From: Paenibacillus sp. GSMTC-2017
GTDB taxonomy: Bacteria > Bacillota > Bacilli > Paenibacillales > Paenibacillaceae
Reading direction: 5' to 3'
Length of the DNA: 64,000 nt
Assembly (NCBI RefSeq): GCF_016019935.1
Contig: NZ_JAECMT010000001.1
Span: 744,022 to 808,021 of the forward strand
Shown here: positions 34,848-43,080 of the stretch, piece by piece
Position numbering within the stretch: position 1 is the stretch's first letter
Layout of the letters: each line of letters begins with the position of its first letter
Program-made: the position numbers and the translations under genes
The notes under the pieces: model-generated
What the model saw: the letters and a program-made list of their open reading frames with translations, nothing else
Databases searched by the model: none
Told to the model about the DNA's origin: nothing

Positions 34848-36113
34848 TTATTCGTGTTCTACCCAGCTATCTAGATAAGCAACTTGTTCACTCGTTAACT
34901 TATCGATACCGAAACCAAGAGACTCAAGTTTAAGACGCGCAACTTCCTCGTCTAACTCATACGGTACATTCACGACTTTACTGCCAATTGCTTTATACTG
35001 TTCGTTTACATATTTTAAAGACATCGCTTGAAGTGCAAACGTCATATCCATAATTTCCGCAGGGTGGCCATCGCCAGCTGCAAGGTTTACAAGTCGACCT
35101 TCAGCTAGTAAATAAATGCTGCGTCCGTCTTGCAACTTGTATTCCTCAATGTTGCGGCGAACTGTTCGTTTGCTAGTAGACATCGCTTCAAGCTCAACTT
35201 TATTCACTTCTACATCAAAGTGACCTGCATTGGACAAGATGGCTCCATTTTTCATAACCTCATAATGCTCTCCGCGAATAACATCACGATTACCTGTTAC
35301 AGTTACGAACATATCACCAAGCTTAGCAGCTTCTTTCATAGGCATAACAGCAAAGCCGTCCATGTAAGCTTCAACCGCCTTAATTGCATCAATCTCTGTT
35401 ACGATAACTGTTGCACCAAGACCCTTTGCACGCATCGCAACACCTTTACCGCACCAACCATAACCAACAACAACAACCGTTTTTCCTGCTACAACGAGAT
35501 TTGTTGTTCTGTTAATGCCATCAAATACAGATTGGCCTGTTCCATAGCGGTTGTCGAATAAATATTTGCAGAATGCATCATTGACCGCTACCATCGGGAA
35601 GTTTAATGTACCGTCTTTTTCCATCGCACGCAATCGAATGATACCAGTTGTTGTTTCTTCAGCTCCACCACGAAGATTAACAGCATGTTCCTTACTTTCA
35701 GAATGGAGCAAAGTAGCTAAATCTCCACCATCATCGATTAGCAGATCAGGTTTGCTCTCCAATGCCTTCATGTTAAGTGCTTTAAATTCAGCAGGTGAAG
35801 GATTGTATTTAGCAAATACGGTAATTCCGTCCTCCACTAGTGCTGCACAAACATCATCTTGGGTAGAAAGAGGGTTACTTCCCGTTATCGTAACTTCAGC
35901 TCCGCCAGCTTTAACAACTTTGGCTAAATACGCTGTTTTTGCTTCAAGATGAAGTGAGATCGTTACTTTTAATCCTTGAAAAGGCTTCTCTTGCTCGAAT
36001 TGCTCTTTGATGCGATTCAAAACTGGCATATGCGCGCTTGCCCAATCAATTTTCAAATGACCTTCTGGTGCAAGCGTCGGGTCTGCAATGATGCTCTTAT
36101 CCAATGTACTCAT
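34848..36113 (-). CDS. ahcY: Adenosylhomocysteinase
   Basis: 421 residues. The enzyme hydrolyses S-adenosylhomocysteine to adenosine and homocysteine, using NAD. Visible are the substrate segment LIDDGGDLATLLH, the NAD-binding GYGWCGKGVAMRAKGLGA, the NAGHFDVE segment and a C-terminal tail. The B. subtilis pathway uses the Pfs/MtnN nucleosidase instead, so a hydrolase here marks a different SAH recycling route. The start is ATG 36111-36113 after GGAGGG. It stands alone between bshC and a hydrolase gene; no methionine-cycle neighbours are visible. Confidence 0.96.
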   Translation of the reverse strand: MSTLDKSIIADPTLAPEGHLKIDWASAHMPVLNRIKEQFEQEKPFQGLKVTISLHLEAKTAYLAKVVKAGGAEVTITGSNPLSTQDDVCAALVEDGITVFAKYNPSPAEFKALNMKALESKPDLLIDDGGDLATLLHSESKEHAVNLRGGAEETTTGIIRLRAMEKDGTLNFPMVAVNDAFCKYLFDNRYGTGQSVFDGINRTTNLVVAGKTVVVVGYGWCGKGVAMRAKGLGATVIVTEIDAIKAVEAYMDGFAVMPMKEAAKLGDMFVTVTGNRDVIRGEHYEVMKNGAILSNAGHFDVEVNKVELEAMSTSKRTVRRNIEEYKLQDGRSIYLLAEGRLVNLAAGDGHPAEIMDMTFALQAMSLKYVNEQYKAIGSKVVNVPYELDEEVARLKLESLGFGIDKLTSEQVAYLDSWVEHE

Positions 36114-36158
36114 AACGTATAATCCCTCCAAGATAATGTTTGTATTTACTAATTACCT

Positions 36159-37799
36159 TTATAAATATACGATTTCATGCCCGCCCGTGCGACTATAAGG
36201 CGCCTCAAGCAGATTATGAAGCCATGAATTACCATATCGATTCCAGTAGGCTACCATCGTAACGACTCGCTCTTGTGGCTTGCCAGACGGGTGTAACGCT
36301 AATCGGATACGTTCGAGCTGTCTAATCGATGCTTCAAATTGTTTCTGATGTGCATCGGTCGTTTTTGACTCCATGTAATCGATTTGCTCCAATATTTTTG
36401 TCATATTGGTGTCTCCGAGCTTAGCGAGGCCTTGCTGAATAGAAGCTGCAAGATCAACCAGCGGCTTATATGACGCTTCGAAATTGGCCCTTACGATACC
36501 AAATTTTTCTGCAATCGCTAAGCTATCTTGATCCTTGAGCCACTTCTCCTTGCGCGCGTCGAAACGTTCCATCACATCAGCAAATGTCAAATCATATTTC
36601 TCCATATTTTTAGCTACAATGCCTTCAACAAGAGTAAAGGACATTCTAGGAACAAGTATTGGCATTTCCATGCCAAGCACTTTGAATGCTTCACCAGTTA
36701 ATGCCCAATAAGCAATCTCTCCTGGACCAAGCACTGTTCCTAATACTGGAAATAAATAATCTTGCATGAGCGGGCGTGTTAGTACATTATTGCTTAATAG
36801 TTGCGGCCTCTCAGCAGCTATCTGGAGTAATTCCTCTTTCGTCCACGAAGAAATCCCCTTACGATCCTCATATCCTCCGTTACGCTTGTATAGCAGCACT
36901 CTTTCTTCACCTCTATCCGGATGGAAGAGGAATATATTCGCACTGCTTGCAGTAACTTCAGCTTGTAATGCATAGCCAAACTCCTTGATTGCTTCGCCTG
37001 TAGACACGTACGCTGATTCTAACTCATCATTATGTTCAAGCATACGTGAAAACATTGGGGATTCAAGCTTCCGAAGTTCAGGATCATCTGCATCAAGCAG
37101 AACTAATCCTTCACGACCAAACAGATGGCTTAACATATGAGCAAACATATCTGAAAGTGAATATGATCCTTTGGACATATCAGTGAGCTGTTCAAGCAAC
37201 TGTGGTTTGAATTCGGAATGAGGCAACGATTGTTCTAGCTCCTCAATCAATCGAACCCAAGTGTCAGAAGATAATAAAGTTCGACTCACCGAGGTGCGTG
37301 CACCTTCTGGCCTAGCTACAGATAATTTTCGTAATTCTTGGTCAGAAGTAATGACGTAAGTGTGATTTGCTTCATCCCAATCATGATCCTCACCAGCAAT
37401 CCAGAACAGGGGTACAACAGTGATTCCTAGCTGCTCACTTGCCGATTTAGCGGCCTTAATGATGGATACCGCTTTATGTATAACAAGTAGCGGACCCGTC
37501 CACAATCCTGCCTGCTGTCCTCCTATAACAACTGGAGAACCTTCTGCAAGGGATGAAATGGCTGACATCGTCTCTTCCGTTGCATTCATCCTTTTATTAT
37601 AAAGGCGTAGTACGTTTGCAACATCTAGTGAAGATGCTCGAGTATTCGAATTATTATGCAATGAATTGGCACGTTTCTCCCAATCCTGCTCACAACCAGA
37701 ATGATAGCCAAACAACGTATTTAACCGGGAATCCGTCCGATGAATATACGCTTCTGTCAAGGGCTGAGCGCTTGAAAGTTGATACGATTCAGTAGTCAT
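36159..37799 (-). CDS. bshC: Putative cysteine ligase BshC (bacillithiol synthesis)
   Basis: 546 residues, full family length. BshC adds cysteine to glucosaminyl-malate, the last step of bacillithiol synthesis. N-terminal family segments include HNNSNTRASS, GGQQAGLWTGPLLVIHKA and FWIAGEDHDWDEANH. A coiled-coil region around residues 430-500 (long helices) and the C-terminal PYSRTGGHEIVYL also fit. The bshC-mraZ neighbourhood is conserved in Bacillaceae. Here ahcY, a hydrolase and a DUF4349 gene lie between. Confidence 0.94.
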   Translation of the reverse strand: MTTESYQLSSAQPLTEAYIHRTDSRLNTLFGYHSGCEQDWEKRANSLHNNSNTRASSLDVANVLRLYNKRMNATEETMSAISSLAEGSPVVIGGQQAGLWTGPLLVIHKAVSIIKAAKSASEQLGITVVPLFWIAGEDHDWDEANHTYVITSDQELRKLSVARPEGARTSVSRTLLSSDTWVRLIEELEQSLPHSEFKPQLLEQLTDMSKGSYSLSDMFAHMLSHLFGREGLVLLDADDPELRKLESPMFSRMLEHNDELESAYVSTGEAIKEFGYALQAEVTASSANIFLFHPDRGEERVLLYKRNGGYEDRKGISSWTKEELLQIAAERPQLLSNNVLTRPLMQDYLFPVLGTVLGPGEIAYWALTGEAFKVLGMEMPILVPRMSFTLVEGIVAKNMEKYDLTFADVMERFDARKEKWLKDQDSLAIAEKFGIVRANFEASYKPLVDLAASIQQGLAKLGDTNMTKILEQIDYMESKTTDAHQKQFEASIRQLERIRLALHPSGKPQERVVTMVAYWNRYGNSWLHNLLEAPYSRTGGHEIVYL

Positions 37800-37911
37800 A
37801 ACGTAGCGAGCGACCTCCCGTATTTATCTATTTGTATGATGATCTCGTTTGCCCTCTCCATCAAAAGTATTTCCACAGTCATTGTACACAAAGATGAAGC
37901 TAACCGTCAAA

Positions 37912-37943
37912 ATAAAAAACGCCTCCCGATAGTGGAGAGACGT
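37912..37943 (-). terminator. Terminator after the DUF3397 gene
   Basis: ACGTCTCTCC and GGGAGGCGT pair (with G-T pairs and one bulge) and TTTTTTATTTT follows on the minus strand, 16 bases beyond the DUF3397 stop. Confidence 0.75.
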
Positions 37944-37958
37944 CTTCATTTCTCTTCA

Positions 37959-38357
37959 TTATGCGACTGAAAAAACAACTCTTCCTAGCATAATTACCAT
38001 AAACAATAGATACAGCACACTCATTGCAAAAAAGCTAAGTCGCCAAATCATCCTAAAAATCTTTTTGACATCTACACTACCTCGTTTGCGAAACTGAGCG
38101 TTACCTAACAATCCACCGCCAAGAAGCATAAACAACAAAATGCCATATAACCCAAATCTATTGTCAAACAAAATATTAAATAGACCTGCTACACATAATA
38201 CAAAAAAAATGTTTGACACATCCATCGCCATTAGAAGTGCTTTTTTTCGATTTTGTATATAGGCTCCATATCCGAATAGAACGATTGCAAATGGCAGAAG
38301 AGGAATAACTGCCAACACCGTATAGAGCTTCTCAAAGCTATTCCAAAGCGCACCCAT
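37959..38357 (-). CDS. DUF3397 membrane protein
   Basis: 132 residues with four predicted membrane helices (about 14-33, 42-64, 70-88, 103-128) and short basic loops (KRGSVDVKK). DUF3397 proteins lie in the bshC/panE neighbourhood in Bacillaceae and have no known function. The ATG follows AAGGAGTG and the start is 7 bases after the panE stop, consistent with cotranscription. Confidence 0.78.
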   Translation of the reverse strand: MGALWNSFEKLYTVLAVIPLLPFAIVLFGYGAYIQNRKKALLMAMDVSNIFFVLCVAGLFNILFDNRFGLYGILLFMLLGGGLLGNAQFRKRGSVDVKKIFRMIWRLSFFAMSVLYLLFMVIMLGRVVFSVA

Positions 38358-38363
38358 GCCCGT

Positions 38364-39353
38364 TCACTCCTTATTGTTATGGTCCAGTTTATAACTTTTA
38401 ATCATTGCAATGACAGATTCATTCATCGGCGCTTTCAATTGGTGTTGTTCAGCTAATCTTACAATTGCACCATTGATTGCATCTATTTCTGTATGACGCC
38501 CCGCGCGAACATCCCCTAACATAGAAGATATGTTAGAGCTTGTCTTCTGGCATACATCGAGCAGTCGTTCCCAACTATCTTCTGGTACATCCATACCTGT
38601 TGCTTGAAGAACAATTACCGTTTCATCAAATAATGCTTTCATGATATCTAATCGCTTTATATGTTTTGGAAGCTCTCCATTAGTACTATCAAAAATTGAA
38701 GTGAGTGGATTAATAACAGCATTAATCAGCAATTTTTGGAAAACTCGTTTATTGATCTCATTCGACAGAAAAACGTCAAATCCTGCCTTTTTCAGATAGT
38801 CTATAAACATTTTTTGAGATATTACGTCTATTTGTTCACGATTACGGTCATTTTCAGCTTCTTCACTAATCCAAACCTGTCCAATACCTGTATGACGTAC
38901 TGTACGTTTATCTTCACGCTTAGCACCTTCTGTCGTCACTGCTGCATAAACCGGAATCTTTAAGTCTAGCGTAGTAAGCTTTTCTATATGACCAATCCCA
39001 TTCTGCAAGCAGACAATAGCGGAACCTTCTTCTAAACGAAAAGACATCATATGAATTAACTGGAGCAATTGTTCAGTAATATCTGTCTGTTTAACCGCTA
39101 ATATAATCCAATTAGAGCTTAATTGTTGCAGGGAACTGATACGCTCACTAGTCAACCATTCACTAGATACAGCTATTACTTCCTCCGCACTACCGTTATC
39201 CTTCATAAATCGAATACCTTCACGATTAATGATATCTGATTGTTCGTGAGTTCGAGTCCAAACCGTAACACTAGCTCCTGATATAGCCAACCTTGCGGCA
39301 TAAAGAAGCCCAATAGAGCCACCACCAATAACATCAATACGCAATGTAGTCAT
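38364..39353 (-). CDS. panE: 2-dehydropantoate 2-reductase (PanE family)
   Basis: 329 residues. NADPH-dependent reduction of ketopantoate to pantoate in coenzyme A synthesis. The N-terminal Rossmann motif is VIGGGSIGLLYAARLA. The central LAVKQTDI and LQNGIG segments and the C-terminal helical domain (RVFQKLLINAVINPLTSIFD, DVRAGRHTEIDAINGAIV) contain the conserved Lys, Asn and Asp of the family. The ATG 39351-39353 follows AGAGG. Some family members act on other ketoacids, so the substrate is inferred. Confidence 0.9.
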   Translation of the reverse strand: MTTLRIDVIGGGSIGLLYAARLAISGASVTVWTRTHEQSDIINREGIRFMKDNGSAEEVIAVSSEWLTSERISSLQQLSSNWIILAVKQTDITEQLLQLIHMMSFRLEEGSAIVCLQNGIGHIEKLTTLDLKIPVYAAVTTEGAKREDKRTVRHTGIGQVWISEEAENDRNREQIDVISQKMFIDYLKKAGFDVFLSNEINKRVFQKLLINAVINPLTSIFDSTNGELPKHIKRLDIMKALFDETVIVLQATGMDVPEDSWERLLDVCQKTSSNISSMLGDVRAGRHTEIDAINGAIVRLAEQHQLKAPMNESVIAMIKSYKLDHNNKE

Positions 39354-39414
39354 CCATCCTCTTTCAAGATCTTCCATTCATCGTATTATACACTTACCCT
39401 TTTTCAAATGGAAA

Positions 39415-39441
39415 GACCTGCCGATTTACTATCGGCAGGTC
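39415..39441 (-). terminator. Hairpin terminator after the RsfA-like gene
   Basis: GACCTGCCGAT and ATCGGCAGGTC form an 11-pair stem with a 5-base loop, 19 bases after the RsfA-like stop. The following minus-strand run TTTCCATTTG is only moderately T-rich. Confidence 0.75.
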
Positions 39442-39459
39442 CCTTGCATACCACTATCA

Positions 39460-40110
39460 TTATTCAATACGTTCCAAATTACCATTTGCATCCATTTTAA
39501 AACGCGGCTTTACTTCTTCTTCGCTTGATAACACGGTCAGACGACGCGCACGGTCCATAATTTGTATTAATGTTTTGTAATCGTCATTGACTGTACGGTA
39601 ATCTGTTTGCGCGCTATTTACTTCTCTGGTCAATCTCTCATTTTCGATACGAAGACGATAAATATCTTCATCTTTGTCTTTTACTTCTTTCTCAAACAAT
39701 CTGATCTGACGAGACAAATCCTGATAGGTTGTTTTGAAGCCGCGCAAGAAACGAATGACTGCGTCTACCGACAGTCCTTCATCCAGAGAACTGACATCTT
39801 GTTTGAAAGAACGCTCCTCAGTCTCAAATACCGCTAATGAGGATACTTGTGAAGTTGGTGTTACCGTTTGCTTCTTTAAATAATTGCGTTTCTGACGTTG
39901 TTGCTTCGAAATTTGGATAGCATCCTCATATCGTTTACGTACACAACTGTTCCAACGAAATCCACAAGCCGCAGATGTGCGACCAATTCTTTCGCCTACT
40001 TCTTCGAATGCTGCGAGTTGAGTGCTTCCTTCTCGAATATTACGGAGTGTTACCTCAGCGAGAATGAGATCATCATCAGGACTCCACGCATCTTGTCTAA
40101 CTGCTGTCAT
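39460..40110 (-). CDS. RsfA-family prespore regulator (Myb-like)
   Basis: 216 residues. The N-terminal Myb/SANT-like domain (about 5-65, with WSPDDDLILAEVTLRN and IGRTSAACGFRWNSCVRKRY) precedes a linker and a coiled coil (about 115-185) rich in Glu/Arg. B. subtilis RsfA is a forespore regulator that tunes sigma-F genes, and its paralogue YlbO is encoded in the ylb region upstream of bshC. Position favours the YlbO/RsfA family. The start follows AGGAGG. It diverges from the DUF2626 gene. Confidence 0.88.
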   Translation of the reverse strand: MTAVRQDAWSPDDDLILAEVTLRNIREGSTQLAAFEEVGERIGRTSAACGFRWNSCVRKRYEDAIQISKQQRQKRNYLKKQTVTPTSQVSSLAVFETEERSFKQDVSSLDEGLSVDAVIRFLRGFKTTYQDLSRQIRLFEKEVKDKDEDIYRLRIENERLTREVNSAQTDYRTVNDDYKTLIQIMDRARRLTVLSSEEEVKPRFKMDANGNLERIE

Positions 40111-40307
40111 GCAATCAAAACCTCCTAACGTAAAAGGCGCTTACTTATTTCTATGCTCTTGGTAGAGTTCATAGAATCTATTGGATACTAAATTGTATAA
40201 CCATTTTTTTGATTCCTCATACATGAATAGTCATAATGTTGTACAAACTATTGCTACGCAATCCTTTACGGGACAAAAAAAAATTATGATTTCGTCACGT
40301 CTAAAGG

Positions 40308-40336
40308 TTTACACTGTTATATGCAAACGTTATAAT
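40308..40336 (+). promoter_or_regulatory. Strong sigma-A promoter of the DUF2626 gene
   Basis: TTTACA (40308-40313), 17-base spacer, TATAAT (40331-40336). The -10 is a perfect consensus and the -35 differs by one base. The start codon is about 42 bases further on. The rest of 40111-40377 shows no other element. Confidence 0.85.
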
Positions 40337-40377
40337 GATCATTAGAAAATCGGGTCAGCTGTAAAGGGGGATGTATC

Positions 40378-40614
40378 ATGGCACGCATGTATCGAGTACT
40401 TGGTTTCTGGTGTTTAGTCATCGGATTAATGGCTTTCGCAGGCCACATGCCTGAGTTTGCATTGTTGTTTTTTGCTCAAGCTGTAGCGTTTGTATTTCTA
40501 GGTTACTTGAATTTCTCCGAACGAACGTACATAATGATGTTCTGGGGATATATGGGAGTTTCATTCATTGGATTCACCTATTGGTCAGTCTTCCAGATGG
40601 ACATGCCTTTTTAA
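40378..40614 (+). CDS. Small membrane protein, DUF2626 family
   Basis: 78 residues with about three hydrophobic helices (about 5-22, 26-43, 50-72) and very few charged residues. DUF2626 proteins are short, conserved Firmicute membrane proteins without assigned function. The gene is monocistronic: strong sigma-A promoter, AAAGGGGG ribosome binding site and its own terminator, suggesting high constitutive expression. Confidence 0.82.
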   Translation: MARMYRVLGFWCLVIGLMAFAGHMPEFALLFFAQAVAFVFLGYLNFSERTYIMMFWGYMGVSFIGFTYWSVFQMDMPF

Positions 40615-40625
40615 CAAAAGAAATC

Positions 40626-40662
40626 AAAAAAGATGCCAGCCGCATTCGGTTGACATCTTTTT
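40626..40662. terminator. Bidirectional terminator between the DUF2626 gene and midA
   Basis: AAAAAAGATG and CATCTTTTT flank an inner GCCG/CGGT stem, A-rich on one side and T-rich on the other. It serves both convergent genes. Confidence 0.88.
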
Positions 40663-40667
40663 CATTT

Positions 40668-41837
40668 TTATGATCCTTTTTTTTCTAAAATCATTACTTT
40701 AAAGGATTCGCTCATTCCATCACTCAGCAATAGTTGCCGTATAGCTCGATTTCGTTTAGCTGTGTCACTAAACGGATCCTTTCCATCATGATCACGAAGT
40801 AGACTCAGCGCACCGTAATCGATAAGAAATTGCTTCTGTGTGTCAAAATAAACAACGTTAAAACCTGCTTCTTCTGCCGATCGACGAACAAAAGTAAATG
40901 AAACATGGGCGGTAATATCTTGCTCTCCAGGTCGTTCAAATGGAGAATCGCTTGCACGATGTTTCGAGTAGGTCATTAAAGTACCTTCCATTCGATGCTC
41001 CGCACTATATTCCTCAGCTTCGTGACCATAATCAATTAAGAGTAGTCTACCTTCGCTAGTGAGACTAGCCAATAAGTTAAGCCATTCGACAACCCTAGGA
41101 CAAATCTCTGTCACTTGGCCTTCGTATAATAAGATGCCATCACGTTCTAACCAACTAGAAAGGCAAGAGTTAGTAAGCTCCATCTGAACGTAATAAAACC
41201 CTTCTCCCTCTGAATAAGCTACTCCAAGCTCAAAGAACTTACCTCCTCTTTTCATTACACGATGAACAGGAAATGCATCTAGAAGTTCATTTGCAATAAA
41301 TAAATAAGGACAAGTGAACCATTCATTTGCACTTTCTACCAACTGCTCAGAAGAGAGTACTGCTGGTATTTTGTTGATGCCAACCTTCTGGAAACTATTT
41401 TGTACAGCATCAACATGACCACTGTGATTTTCAATAAGTACCGAATGAAAACGGTCCTCCCAATCCTTATTTAATCGATAACCTGCTGAGGAGATAGCTG
41501 CGGAAAGTGTTCCTGTTCCCGCTCCCCATTCACCTAATAACATCCGTTTGTTCTGTTCTTTACTATAAGTTAACGCGTACTGTGCGATCACTTCTCCCAT
41601 AACATTGCCGACTGCCGAGCTGGTGTAGAAATCCCCTTCCTTCCCAACTCTAATCGCACCCGCTCGATAATAACCGTACACTTCATCATAGAGACATATG
41701 TCCATATAGTCATGGAACGAAATGCAAGGCACGAGTTTTTCATGTTCAACGCTATCCTTCTTAATACCCTTATATATCGAGTGGGAGATTCGTTCTGTTA
41801 TTTTAGTTGCGATTGGAGTAATCGGCATTATAGTCAT
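40668..41837 (-). CDS. SAM-dependent methyltransferase, MidA/NDUFAF7 (COG1565) family
   Basis: 389 residues from an ATG preceded by AAAAGGATG; a frame extending to 42032 would overlap the divergent gene and is unlikely. The family signature is clear: FHDYMDICLYDEVYGYY near the N-terminus, GDFYTSSAVGNVMGEVIAQ, the SAM loop GEWGAGTGTLSAAI, FIANELLDAFPVHRV and LIDYGHEAEEY. The mitochondrial homologue dimethylates an arginine of complex I; the bacterial substrate is not established. The last 60 residues are divergent. Confidence 0.88.
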   Translation of the reverse strand: MTIMPITPIATKITERISHSIYKGIKKDSVEHEKLVPCISFHDYMDICLYDEVYGYYRAGAIRVGKEGDFYTSSAVGNVMGEVIAQYALTYSKEQNKRMLLGEWGAGTGTLSAAISSAGYRLNKDWEDRFHSVLIENHSGHVDAVQNSFQKVGINKIPAVLSSEQLVESANEWFTCPYLFIANELLDAFPVHRVMKRGGKFFELGVAYSEGEGFYYVQMELTNSCLSSWLERDGILLYEGQVTEICPRVVEWLNLLASLTSEGRLLLIDYGHEAEEYSAEHRMEGTLMTYSKHRASDSPFERPGEQDITAHVSFTFVRRSAEEAGFNVVYFDTQKQFLIDYGALSLLRDHDGKDPFSDTAKRNRAIRQLLLSDGMSESFKVMILEKKGS

Positions 41838-41843
41838 AGCTTG

Positions 41844-41872
41844 TTCATCCTTTTCTAATTGTAAGATATAAT
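41844..41872 (+). promoter_or_regulatory. Candidate promoter of the coiled-coil gene
   Basis: A perfect TATAAT at 41867-41872 has a weak TTCATC 17 bases upstream (41844-41849). The same AT block could act as a -10 (TATTAT) for midA on the other strand, so the two divergent genes may share this promoter region of about 80 bases. Confidence 0.4.
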
Positions 41873-41918
41873 AGATTAGTCTGCCGCATAAACTAACGCT
41901 TAAGGAGGGAGAATAACG

Positions 41919-43007
41919 TTGACTGTAGAACGAATCGCGACTGCATGTATTGTATTGCTTGTCAGCGCTCTGTTCATGACCCGACTCCCTATTGTTGCTG
42001 AGCAGCTGCCTACGCCTACCGAGGATGTACATTCACTCCTTGAGAAAAGCCTCTCCGTTATCGAGATTGATAAAGAAATTAGTAGAATTCAATCCGAAAA
42101 GCAAACACTATTGCTTACGATGACTGAAGCTGAGAAACAGCTCGCTATACAAGAACAAACAATTTCTAATAAAAGGGAGCAAGCGGGGGATGTGCTGCGT
42201 GCCTATTATATGGGAGAGCGTGATCAGCTTTATTCAGCTCTCTTAACATCAAAGTCATGGTCGAACTTTTTTCGTATATTGGACTATATTGACATTATCG
42301 TATCACAAGACAAACATACCTTAAACGAATATATAGGGCATTACGAACAATTAAAAAACAATTACGGGTTGCTCGAAGGAAAACAAGCCGAACTCATCTA
42401 TATTGAGCAAAAGTTGCAAGATCAAAAGAAACGTGTACTGGCACTTGAAAGTGATCTTGCCGGTCAGCTTGATGGACGATCCGACAGCGATAAAATTAAA
42501 CTTATGATCGAGGAACTGACTTCTTTTTGGGAAAAAGAAGGGCTTTCGGAAGTAAGAGAATACTTTAAAGCCCTTTCAACTGCAATGGGTGAATTACCTT
42601 CATGGATTCAAGACAATAAAGATCTACTCGAAATTAAAGGATTTCAATATACGATACGTGTGCCAGAAGATAAGCTGAATGCCTTCTTAATAGAACAGGA
42701 CGAAAAATTTAAACATTTCTCATTTCAGTTTAAAGATAACAAAATAACAGCATCTGGAAAACGAGATAATATTGAAATAAGTATTACGGGTCAATATAGC
42801 GTCGAGAATGAGCCAGTTAACGGCATCTTGTTCCATGTTGATGAGCTTGTATTTAACGGTTTTGTTCTACCGGACACTACCCGTGCAGCTTTAGAGGAAG
42901 AATTTGATCTTGGCTTTTATCCAGGTTTAATTTTAGAAATGCTAAAAGCAAAATCAGTAGAAGTAAAAGATGGAGAGCTTATAATCAAGCTAAGTATTAC
43001 TCTCTAA
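41919..43007 (+). CDS. Exported coiled-coil protein with a distinct C-terminal domain
   Basis: 362 residues, starting at TTG 41919-41921 after AAGGAGGG. A signal or anchor helix (about 8-27) precedes a long coiled coil (about 40-190). This has the pattern of the N-terminal domain of PcsB/CwlO-type hydrolase regulators (REQAGDVLRAYYMGERD then LLTSKSWSNFFRILDYIDIIVSQDK). The usual CHAP or NlpC/P60 catalytic domain is absent. In its place, residues about 240-362 form a beta-rich domain (FSFQFKDNKITASGKRD, NGILFHVDELVFNGFVLPD) that resembles lipid-binding LmeA/DUF2993-like folds, only by my reading. It may be a non-catalytic cell-wall regulator. No known gene recognised. Confidence 0.6.
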   Translation: MTVERIATACIVLLVSALFMTRLPIVAEQLPTPTEDVHSLLEKSLSVIEIDKEISRIQSEKQTLLLTMTEAEKQLAIQEQTISNKREQAGDVLRAYYMGERDQLYSALLTSKSWSNFFRILDYIDIIVSQDKHTLNEYIGHYEQLKNNYGLLEGKQAELIYIEQKLQDQKKRVLALESDLAGQLDGRSDSDKIKLMIEELTSFWEKEGLSEVREYFKALSTAMGELPSWIQDNKDLLEIKGFQYTIRVPEDKLNAFLIEQDEKFKHFSFQFKDNKITASGKRDNIEISITGQYSVENEPVNGILFHVDELVFNGFVLPDTTRAALEEEFDLGFYPGLILEMLKAKSVEVKDGELIIKLSITL

Positions 43008-43033
43008 TTGAAGTCAGTTCCAAAACAATAAAT

Positions 43034-43058
43034 GGCCTCCTTGTCGAACGAGGAGGCC
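43034..43058. terminator. Terminator between convergent genes
   Basis: GGCCTCCT and AGGAGGCC form a strong stem followed by GTTATTTATT on the plus strand. It terminates the coiled-coil gene, and possibly the orphan binding-protein gene on the opposite strand. Confidence 0.8.
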
Positions 43059-43080
43059 GTTATTTATTGTAAGCCATTAC

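Noticed and set aside
41838..42032. N-terminal extension of the MidA-type protein
   Set aside because: It would overlap the divergent TTG-started gene and its promoter and does not match the family start; the ATG at 41835-41837 has a ribosome binding site.
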